From contig DUES01000214.1 of assembly GCA_011192055.1 (NCBI GenBank), forward strand, positions 1 to 8,915: a stretch of DNA of 8,915 nt. Reading direction: 5' to 3'. Origin of the DNA: Dehalococcoidia bacterium (GTDB lineage: Bacteria > Chloroflexota > Dehalococcoidia > Dehalococcoidales > Fen-1064). Shown here in pieces: positions 1-5,743 of the stretch. Both the position numbers and the translations under genes were made by a program. The notes below the pieces were generated by a model. That model was given only the letters and a program-made list of their open reading frames with translations. It made no database searches and had not been told where the DNA came from. Numbering within the stretch: the first letter of the stretch is position 1; the number at the start of each line of letters is the position of its first letter.

Positions 1-1
1 T

Positions 2-547
2 AAGGTTATCACCAATGTCAGTGGCGTAGCCAAAGAGGTTATCGAAAAATACAAGGCAGGTGATTTCGACCAAGGTTCAGCCGTTGAAGGGGGGAAAGAG
101 CAGGCAACCCATCACATCAATAGGAATATCCTGGTCGGGGCATTGAAGAGTTCAGCCAGGCAGTTTGTTAACATACTGCCTATCCTGCTTGGCGTCGTTT
201 TGTGTATCGGGTTATTCAATGCTTTTATATCACAAGAAGCTCTAGCCTCTATTTTCTCGGGGAATGTAGTGCTGGACACTTTGTGGGGAGCCTGTTTTGG
301 AAGTATTCTCGCCGGTAATCCCATCAATAGCTATGTTATTGGTGCAGCATTATTGAATCATGGTATAAGTTTGTTCGCTGTGACTGCCCTTATCGTCACC
401 TGGGTGACTGTGGGACTGGTCCAGCTTCCGGCTGAGATCGCCAGCCTTGGTTTTAGGTTCGCTCTACTGAGAAATGCACTCTGTCTTGTACTGGCTATCC
501 CGGTTGCTATTCTTACCGTCATGATTCTGAATTTCTTTGTCGGGTAG
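2..547 (+). CDS. COG0701/UPF0718-type permease, 5' end outside window
   Basis: The frame is open from base 2 to the TAG at 545-547, so 181 residues of a longer membrane protein are visible. The in-frame TTG at 143 falls inside continuous coding sequence and is probably not the start. The first 45 or so residues are hydrophilic (a charged stretch with KEVIEKYKAG) and probably cytoplasmic. Hydrophobic segments follow at about residues 55-75, 100-117, 122-142 and 160-178. The stretch GSILAGNPINSYVIG (residues 100-114) followed by a helix ending in LPAEI is the kind of motif seen in predicted permeases of COG0701. That family includes the organoarsenical exporter ArsP, but most members have no assigned substrate. 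The next gene, 12 nt downstream, encodes a matching half, so the two may form one transporter. Family assignment is from remembered motifs; the substrate is unknown. Confidence 0.7.
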   Translation, partial: KVITNVSGVAKEVIEKYKAGDFDQGSAVEGGKEQATHHINRNILVGALKSSARQFVNILPILLGVVLCIGLFNAFISQEALASIFSGNVVLDTLWGACFGSILAGNPINSYVIGAALLNHGISLFAVTALIVTWVTVGLVQLPAEIASLGFRFALLRNALCLVLAIPVAILTVMILNFFVG

Positions 548-559
548 GTAATTATTAAC

Positions 560-1093
560 ATGGAGAAATCACGGGGAACGAAGCGCAGTATCTCACGGCC
601 GTCCAGGTACATGCCTATTTTTCCGCTTCTCGTACTGGTAATTTATGTCGTGCTCTTCATACTTAACCCGGAACAAGCTCTGGTAGCCCTCAAGAGTAGC
701 GGGAAAGTCTGCCTTACTATACTCCCATCTTTAGCCCTGGTCTTTGGGGTAATGTTAGTCCTGAACCTGTTTATCAAACCAGCCCGGATTGTCCGTCTTC
801 TAGGCAGTGGTACTAATATCAAAGGTATCTTGCTTTCGGTGGTTACTGGAATTATCTCCATGGGTCCAATCTATGTATGGTATCCCCTGCTCAAGGAATT
901 GCGCGAAAAAGGTGCAGGAAATATGCTGATAGCTGTGTTCCTGTACAACAGGGCGGTCAAACCATTCCTCTTGCCCGTCATGATAACTTATTTCGGCTGG
1001 GTATATGTGGCTTTACTAACAGTTTTCACTATTCTGGCATCAGTTGTTCAGGGATATATAATAGGCATATTTACCAGGAGAGAGACAGGATGA
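560..1093 (+). CDS. Second half-size COG0701-like permease
   Basis: This 177-residue membrane protein starts at ATG 560, 12 nt after the preceding permease, and ends at TGA 1091-1093. The basic N-terminus (MEKSRGTKRS) suggests it faces the cytoplasm. About five hydrophobic segments can be seen near residues 20-38, 50-72, 88-108, 120-143 and 150-171. The core motif GIISMGPIYVWYPLL, followed by LREKGAG and then FLYNRAVKPFLLP, resembles the substrate-pathway region of COG0701 permeases. Full-length members of this family have about twice this size, so this gene and its upstream neighbour look like a split or two-subunit version. The ribosome binding site is poor: a GGTAGGT overlapping the upstream stop codon, 10 nt before the ATG. 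Translation may therefore be coupled to the first gene. The transported substrate cannot be inferred. Confidence 0.72.
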   Translation: MEKSRGTKRSISRPSRYMPIFPLLVLVIYVVLFILNPEQALVALKSSGKVCLTILPSLALVFGVMLVLNLFIKPARIVRLLGSGTNIKGILLSVVTGIISMGPIYVWYPLLKELREKGAGNMLIAVFLYNRAVKPFLLPVMITYFGWVYVALLTVFTILASVVQGYIIGIFTRRETG

Positions 1094-1234
1094 GGACGAT
1101 TTCTGGAGTAGTTTATCAGCTCTTCTAACGTCTTTGATGGGTAGACTGCATTTATCGTGTTAGTATTTAAAAGTACTGAACACAATATAGAGAGCGGTCT
1201 CGGAAGACACGTAGAGTTTTTTCAATAACTTTCA

Positions 1235-1414
1235 TTATTTGGGCAGAATCATTACTCTCGATACCTCTTTCATTCTTTTTACTTCAACGGGAATATCTGA
1301 ATTTCCGCTTCCAGTATATTGAGTATAGTAAGTAGTTTCTGGTTCTATAGATAGACTATTAAATTCACTTCTTGAAAAAGCGTGAGAAAAAAATACCCAG
1401 ACCAGCTTAACCTT
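1235..1414 (-). pseudogene. Possible 3' remnant of a lost gene
   Basis: The minus-strand frame is open for 59 codons, from a TAA just upstream (1415-1417) to the TAA at 1235-1237. It has no ATG, GTG or TTG before the late methionine of KRMKEVSR, so it cannot be a normal complete gene. The predicted peptide has ordinary globular composition, including EPETTYYTQYTGSG and a C-terminus VKRMKEVSRVMILPK, and does not read like random AT-rich sequence. It may be the C-terminal remnant of a gene removed by a deletion, or displaced by the redox operon that now ends 21 nt upstream. I recognise no family. Chance remains a real alternative for an open frame of this length. Confidence 0.25.
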
Positions 1415-1427
1415 TTACACAGTTGGT
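1387..1427 (-). terminator. Weak terminator candidate behind etfA
   Basis: Nine bases after the etfA stop the minus strand can fold ACCAACT (1427-1421) against AGCTGGT (1407-1401), giving six pairs with one A/C mismatch and a 13-base loop. Seven bases later comes a run of seven T (plus-strand A 1387-1393). Position and T-run suit the end of the five-gene operon. The stem is weak and the spacer long, so this is only a candidate. Confidence 0.3.
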
Positions 1428-1435
1428 TACGCGAT

Positions 1436-2410
1436 TCAGTTTCTGAGTTCGGAGATTTTCTGAACCAGCAGCGGAATGACCTTAAATATATCATCCACTA
1501 TACCGTAGTCAGCAACACGGAAAATGGGTGCTTTATTGTCCCTGTTCACGGCGATAATCATCTTTGCGCCTTTCATACCAACTATGTGCTGGAAGGCACC
1601 ACTTATACCGAGGGCCAGGTACAGTTTTGGATTCACTGTCTTTCCCGATAAACCAACCTGGTATTCTGCCGGCAGCCATCCATAATCCGCTACCGGTCTG
1701 GAGCAGGCTAGAACTCCCCCAAGCTCATGGGCAAGTCGCTCGGCAACCTCTATGTTACTTTTATCTTTTATACCGCGTCCGACTGAGATCAGTACCTCTG
1801 CCTGCGTGATATCCACCCCGGCAGCTTCCTGCTCGGTATATCCTTCGAACCTCTTGAAGTCGTGCTTTTCTTCCGGTGAAAAATCAATCCACTCGACCTT
1901 TCCTTCTCTGTTGCCTTCTTCAACCGGGAACTCACCGATGCGTCCTGTCACCATTATTGTTTCGGACGGAGTGAAAGAATAGACAGCATTTACCTTACCA
2001 TTGTATAACGACCGTATGGCTCTGACACTGCCGTTCACCAGGGAGATATCTATGCAATCCGTTATCAATGGTGTGCCAAGCTCAATTGCCAATGCAGGTG
2101 CCAGGTCTATCCCGAATGAGCTGTGCCCCATCAGGACCAGGAACGGTTTTCTCTCCCTGATTACAGAGGACAGTATCTCCTGTGACGGTTCTGCCAGCAT
2201 CTCCCCTGCGGCAAGGTTTTCCACTGCCAGGACACTGTCAGCCCACCGGGTGAGTTCGTCTGAAAAACTGACGACATCGCTGCCGATGGCAACCGCGAGC
2301 AGGTCAGCACCTGCCCGGTCAGCCAGTTGCCTCCCTTTACTTAGCATCTGGAGAGAAATATCGGCTACTCTCTGTTTTCTGTGCTCAATAACTACCAGTA
2401 TCTCCGGCAT
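1436..2410 (-). CDS. etfA: Electron transfer flavoprotein, alpha subunit
   Basis: At 324 residues this has the usual EtfA length. It forms a heterodimer with EtfB and carries the FAD that shuttles electrons between dehydrogenases and a membrane or soluble acceptor. The N-terminal alpha/beta domain (about 1-190) starts directly with MPEILVVIEH and has no extra ferredoxin domain, unlike some bifurcating lactate-type EtfA proteins. The C-terminal FAD domain is clear: GRG (211-213), SRPVADYGWLP (237-247), QVGLSGKTV (251-259), GISGAFQH (268-275) and APIFRVADYG (294-303). R238, S255 and H275 match the positions that tune the flavin in the human protein (R249, T266, H286; alignment from memory). The ATG at 2410 abuts the etfB stop with no gap. 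AGGGA lies 8 nt upstream. It is the last gene of the operon. The electron partner is not visible. Confidence 0.95.
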   Translation of the reverse strand: MPEILVVIEHRKQRVADISLQMLSKGRQLADRAGADLLAVAIGSDVVSFSDELTRWADSVLAVENLAAGEMLAEPSQEILSSVIRERKPFLVLMGHSSFGIDLAPALAIELGTPLITDCIDISLVNGSVRAIRSLYNGKVNAVYSFTPSETIMVTGRIGEFPVEEGNREGKVEWIDFSPEEKHDFKRFEGYTEQEAAGVDITQAEVLISVGRGIKDKSNIEVAERLAHELGGVLACSRPVADYGWLPAEYQVGLSGKTVNPKLYLALGISGAFQHIVGMKGAKMIIAVNRDNKAPIFRVADYGIVDDIFKVIPLLVQKISELRN

Positions 2411-3190
2411 TCAGAATATCCCTGCGTTCTGTAGAATACTGGCAAGTCGTTCTGCCGATTCCTCAGCGGACCCGGATATCAGCACCGCTTCCTTGCCCAT
2501 GGGCGGGAATTCCAATCTATCCAGCTTCAACTGCGGAGCCAGCATCTTGCTGGTCAGTCCAAGCTCACCTAATGATACGACCTGCAGTTCTTTCCTCATG
2601 GCCCGCTTGATACCACCGAGCGAGATGTACCTTGGCCGGTTGATTCCCGTCTGGATAGTCAGCAGTGCCGGAAGCTCGATGGTGTAGGATTCCAGTAAGC
2701 CTGCCTCCAGTTCCCTGTCTACCCGGATTTTTTCTTCCCCTTCCTGGAGACCCACCACCAGGGCAGCGTGGGGAATGCCCAGCATCTCGGCAACCATAAC
2801 ACCCAGTTGACCGCAGCCGAAGTCCTCAGACTGCGCACCGAAAAGTACCAGATCATATGTGAGTGTTTTAATCAGGGCGGTGAGTACCGCACCCACAGAG
2901 TGGCAATCCGCGGCGACCATATCCTGGTCAACCCGGATAGCCCTGTCGGCGCCCATAGCCAAGGCACGCCGCAGTACATCATCCCATTCTTTCGGTCCAA
3001 CAGTAACGGCGGTGAGAGAACCATCTGTTCTTTCTTTAAGCTGCACTGCCGTTTCAAGGACATACTCATCCCAGTCGTTAATTTTAAAGACCAGTGAGCC
3101 TCTCTCGATACCTGTTTGAGAAGCATCTATCTTTATCATATCCGCTTCCGAGGTGTCGGGGATACGTTTAATGCAGGCTACTATGTCCAT
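2411..3190 (-). CDS. etfB: Electron transfer flavoprotein, beta subunit
   Basis: This 259-residue protein is the partner of the EtfA that follows it without a gap. It supplies the nucleotide site (AMP in classical ETF, a second flavin in bifurcating ETF). Visible family signatures are CIKRIPDT at 6-13, INDWDEYVLETAVQLKE at 37-53, LRRALAMGADRAIRVD at 73-88, DLVLFGAQSEDFG at 113-125 and the ETF-beta signature region INRPRYISLGGIKRAMRKE at 183-201. The beginning (IKRIPDT) resembles the group that contains FixA, CarD and LctB more than mitochondrial EtfB, which has VKRVIDY-like sequence there. The bifurcating loop usually written DGDTAQVGP reads SEDFGCGQLG here (121-130). The type is therefore uncertain. 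The start follows the stop of the upstream Fe-S gene by one base, with AGGA 4 nt before the ATG. Confidence 0.95.
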   Translation of the reverse strand: MDIVACIKRIPDTSEADMIKIDASQTGIERGSLVFKINDWDEYVLETAVQLKERTDGSLTAVTVGPKEWDDVLRRALAMGADRAIRVDQDMVAADCHSVGAVLTALIKTLTYDLVLFGAQSEDFGCGQLGVMVAEMLGIPHAALVVGLQEGEEKIRVDRELEAGLLESYTIELPALLTIQTGINRPRYISLGGIKRAMRKELQVVSLGELGLTSKMLAPQLKLDRLEFPPMGKEAVLISGSAEESAERLASILQNAGIF

Positions 3191-3191
3191 G

Positions 3192-4373
3192 CTATCCTAT
3201 CCCGCAGACCTCCCCCACTATCTCGGAAACGTCCTTCACTACCAGCCGGTCTTCCAGTCCCTCGGCTTTCACGGCGTCCTCCAGCATGGTCATACAGTTA
3301 GGACAGGCTACTGCCAGCACGCTGGCTCCGGTGTCAATAGCTTCTCTGACCCTTATCCTGGCCGGACTGTTCTCACTGCCGCCCAGGAAGTCAGTGTAGA
3401 AATTGCCCCCGCCGCCGCCACAGCAGAGAGTGCTCGCCTTGTTTTTCTCCATTTCCACGAGTTCAACGCCGGGAATAGCACTCAGCACCTGTCTTGGAGC
3501 GTCATATTCTCCATTCCACCGACCGAGAAAACAGGGGTCGTGGTAAGTGACTTTGATATTTTTACCGCCGGAGACATCCAGGTTTCCACCTGTTATGAGG
3601 TCTCTGAGGAGCTGGGTATAGTGCAGCACCTGGAAGTTACCTTCATACTTTGTATAGTCGTTCTTGAAGGCATTGTATGAATGCGGAGACAATGTGACGA
3701 TTTTTGTTACTCCCAGGTCTTTGAATTTCTGGATATTATCTTCAGCGAGCATTTCAAACAGGGTCTCTTCACCCAATGTATTCACTTCATTACCATCGCA
3801 GTTCTCTTCGTTGCCCAGGATACCAAAGGAGACCCCGGACTTGCTTAAGACTTTGCCGAGAGTGCGCGCCGTTTCCTGTGCCCTGGTATCGTATGACCCT
3901 ACACAGCCAACGTAGTACAGGTATTCCTGTCCCTGGTACTGCTCTACCTCTGACCCTTCCGTCCATTCCCCTCTTCTTTCCCTGGCATTACCGTAAGGAT
4001 TGCCGTGCCGTTCAACGTTCTCCAGAAAATCCTTGACTTCCGATGGTACCAGGCCTCTTTCAACCATCTCACCTCTGGCGGCCACTATCATGTCGAGGAT
4101 GTTAACGTTGAAACTAAGCGGGCACTTTTCCTCGCAGTTTTTGCACGCCGTGCAGGAGTACAGTATCTGGGCAAGATGCTCGGTCCAGTCTATCTCTTCA
4201 CTCAGCCAGGCCCTTGTCAGCCACAATCGCCCTCCGCAGGAGTAGGTCTCCATGCGGAACCTGGCGTATGCCGGGCAATTGTTTACGTCCATCCAGTTCA
4301 CCGGGAACTTGCAATATCCGCACCTGAAACACCGGTGTATCATATCAGCGTATTTATAGTCTGCCAGCGTCAT
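3192..4373 (-). CDS. CCG-domain (HdrD/GlcF-like) iron-sulfur protein, 393 aa
   Basis: This is a soluble electron-transfer subunit with the GlcF/HdrD layout: an N-terminal two-cluster ferredoxin-like part and two CCG (DUF224) modules. The ferredoxin cysteines are C15-C18-C21-C33, with an unusually long gap before the last one, and C74-C77-C80-C84 (CTACKNCEEKCP), enough for two cubane [4Fe-4S] clusters. The second CCG module is complete: C281, C317-C318 followed by five glycines, then C357-x2-C360 (ACPNC). In the first module C157 is present, but the CCG is NCDG (C192) and the final CxxC region is SPHSYN (S232). Only one noncubane cluster is therefore expected. No membrane segment is present, unlike membrane ETF:quinone oxidoreductases of the same superfamily. 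The ATG overlaps the stop of the FAD gene by one base (TGATG, 4375-4371), with GGGAGGT at 4386-4380 as ribosome binding site. It probably passes electrons between the FAD subunit and EtfAB. Confidence 0.88.
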   Translation of the reverse strand: MTLADYKYADMIHRCFRCGYCKFPVNWMDVNNCPAYARFRMETYSCGGRLWLTRAWLSEEIDWTEHLAQILYSCTACKNCEEKCPLSFNVNILDMIVAARGEMVERGLVPSEVKDFLENVERHGNPYGNARERRGEWTEGSEVEQYQGQEYLYYVGCVGSYDTRAQETARTLGKVLSKSGVSFGILGNEENCDGNEVNTLGEETLFEMLAEDNIQKFKDLGVTKIVTLSPHSYNAFKNDYTKYEGNFQVLHYTQLLRDLITGGNLDVSGGKNIKVTYHDPCFLGRWNGEYDAPRQVLSAIPGVELVEMEKNKASTLCCGGGGGNFYTDFLGGSENSPARIRVREAIDTGASVLAVACPNCMTMLEDAVKAEGLEDRLVVKDVSEIVGEVCGIG

Positions 4374-5731
4374 CAGCCTACCTCCCAGTTACCGGGATTC
4401 ATGATACCATTGGGGTCAAGAAGTTGTTTCACTTTCTTCATAAGATCGAGTGTGTTGGGGTCTATCTTCTCCATGACCAGCTTCTGCCCGTAAGTCCCGG
4501 GTTTCCAGATAGTACCATCGAGTTCCAGGACAAGGTCATCAGTTTCATGCAGCGCTTCTTTTGCCTGGTTCATAGTCTCCGGGTCCGCCCGGTTGAATGC
4601 GTATGTCCAGGAGAACATCATGGCGTGAGACATACCAATAACCCTTCCCAGCACGGTATATGGAATGTCATGTCTCTCCGATATCTCGCGTCCTCGCCGG
4701 TAGCATTGCGGGTAGGTTTCCACCGGCATTATTGAACCTACATATTCAAATCCGCCGCCCTTTCTCCAATCGGAAGTCTTGGACACCTGGGGTCTCTGCG
4801 AGCCCCGGTTGAAGCCCAGGTACCCGCCTTCTCCACTCCGGATGTACGGTGCAAGCGTATCATCGAATATCAGTTCCATCTTAAATGCCAGTTCTTTTTC
4901 GGAATCAGCAGTCATGTTTACCGTCAGGTGATGAAGACCGCTGGAAAACGGTGGAATTGCCTGGCTGTAGGCTACGAGGTCATGTACCATCTCGGTGTGA
5001 GTTATCCTGTGGATAATTTCCGGAATCAGGTCTTCGTTTTCTACCACGAACTGGCCCGAGCCTACTATGCTCTTGTGTGGAAATAGCTTCAGCGATACCT
5101 TGGTGATAATACCCGTAGTACCAGCCCACCCCAGAAAAAGCCCCACGTCAGGCAGGGGATGCTGCGTGTACCACTGCGTGGATACCGAGCAGGAACCGAA
5201 GCGGCAGATTTCACCGGTCGGCAGGACCACTTCCAGTCCGTTAACCATATCGGAGTTGAAACCATAAGGATGTGCCAGGTCACCCTGACCGTGTATGGCC
5301 ATATTGCCGGCTATGGTTGCCATCGGAGGCGCCCCGGGCTCGGAGTGCATCAGGGTGGGATAATGGCTCTCCAGGTAAGACGTTAACTGCCCCTGGGAAA
5401 CACCGCACTCGACAACTGCGTACCTTGCCCTGTCATTTACCTCCAGTATGGTGTCCATCCTTTTCAGGTCCAGCGAAATTCCCCCCTTGAGCGGCAGTGC
5501 CAGCCCGGCCAGAGACAATCCGCCACCCAGTGGCGCTACCGGGATTCTCTCCCTGTTGGCCAGCTTGACGATTGCCTGGATTTCCTCTGTCGTCCTTGGT
5601 GCTACTGCGTAGTCGGGCCGGTGAGGTTCGGTGGTACCAAGGTCGAAGGAATAGATATAGAGTTCCTCGGCCTGAGTGGAAACATGTTCCCCACCGACTA
5701 TTTCAACCAGAGAATCATAAGCAGAACTCAT
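4373..5731 (-). CDS. FAD-linked oxidoreductase (FAD_binding_4; GlcD/VAO superfamily)
   Basis: This 452-residue flavoprotein is the probable catalytic subunit of the operon. The PCMH-type FAD domain is at about 35-220. It has the pyrophosphate loop PLGGGLSLAG (67-76), a PG at 132-133, TIAGNMAIHGQG (139-150) and FLGWAGTTGIITKVSLKL (199-216). The C-terminal domain ends in the family signature DPNGIMNPG (439-447). GlcD and D-lactate dehydrogenases carry a histidine-rich metal motif (HxGDGNxH) and GEHGIG in this domain. Here the matching places read GMSHAMMFSW (366-375) and DGTIWKPGTYGQK (405-417). The ending therefore looks closer to vanillyl-alcohol oxidase or p-cresol methylhydroxylase, so a lactate or glycolate substrate should not be assumed. 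GGAGGTGA, 4 nt upstream, supports the ATG at 5731. It lies between two Fe-S genes and probably hands electrons to them. Confidence 0.9.
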   Translation of the reverse strand: MSSAYDSLVEIVGGEHVSTQAEELYIYSFDLGTTEPHRPDYAVAPRTTEEIQAIVKLANRERIPVAPLGGGLSLAGLALPLKGGISLDLKRMDTILEVNDRARYAVVECGVSQGQLTSYLESHYPTLMHSEPGAPPMATIAGNMAIHGQGDLAHPYGFNSDMVNGLEVVLPTGEICRFGSCSVSTQWYTQHPLPDVGLFLGWAGTTGIITKVSLKLFPHKSIVGSGQFVVENEDLIPEIIHRITHTEMVHDLVAYSQAIPPFSSGLHHLTVNMTADSEKELAFKMELIFDDTLAPYIRSGEGGYLGFNRGSQRPQVSKTSDWRKGGGFEYVGSIMPVETYPQCYRRGREISERHDIPYTVLGRVIGMSHAMMFSWTYAFNRADPETMNQAKEALHETDDLVLELDGTIWKPGTYGQKLVMEKIDPNTLDLMKKVKQLLDPNGIMNPGNWEVG

Positions 5732-5735
5732 AAAA

Positions 5736-5743
5736 TCACCTCC
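5736..5743 (-). promoter_or_regulatory. Shine-Dalgarno of FAD gene containing upstream stop codon
   Basis: GGAGGTGA on the minus strand is the ribosome binding site for the ATG at 5731, 4 nt away. Its last three bases (TGA, 5738-5736) are also the stop codon of the preceding Fe-S gene. A ribosome terminating there sits on the initiation site, which favours coupled translation of the two subunits. Confidence 0.75.

Larger units (their letters stand above)
1094..1435. other. AT-rich gap between convergent permease and etfA genes
   Basis: This 342-base stretch separates the permease pair (plus strand) from the end of the ETF operon (minus strand). It is clearly richer in A and T than the flanking genes. 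It contains no intact gene on either strand. It does hold a start-less minus-strand reading frame that looks protein-like (1235-1414) and a weak terminator candidate for the operon. On the plus strand a run of six T at 1217-1222 follows a 4-bp stem (GTCT/AGAC, 1197-1208), but the stem is too short and too far from the T-run to call a terminator. Confidence 0.6.

Noticed and set aside
143..145. TTG at 143 as start of the first permease
   Set aside because: The same frame is open back to the window edge with normal coding character, and no Shine-Dalgarno precedes the TTG.
877..1128. An 83-codon plus-strand frame overlapping the second permease
   Set aside because: It is out of frame inside a membrane protein whose own frame has consistent hydrophobic segments and family motifs.
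1197..1222. Possible plus-strand terminator for the permease pair (GTCT/AGAC stem, then six T)
   Set aside because: The stem has only four pairs, eight bases separate it from the T-run, and it lies about 100 bases after the stop codon.
1382..1651. An 89-codon plus-strand frame starting at GTG 1382
   Set aside because: Most of it is antisense to the FAD domain of etfA, and no Shine-Dalgarno precedes the start.
2001..2687. A 228-codon open frame on the plus strand opposite etfA and etfB
   Set aside because: It is antisense to two well-identified ETF genes, spans their junction, and its serine-rich product shows no family motif. It is a codon-bias shadow.
3153..3680. A 175-codon plus-strand frame opposite etfB and the 393-aa Fe-S gene
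   Set aside because: It lies antisense to genes with clear cysteine motifs and has no plausible ribosome site or recognisable domain.
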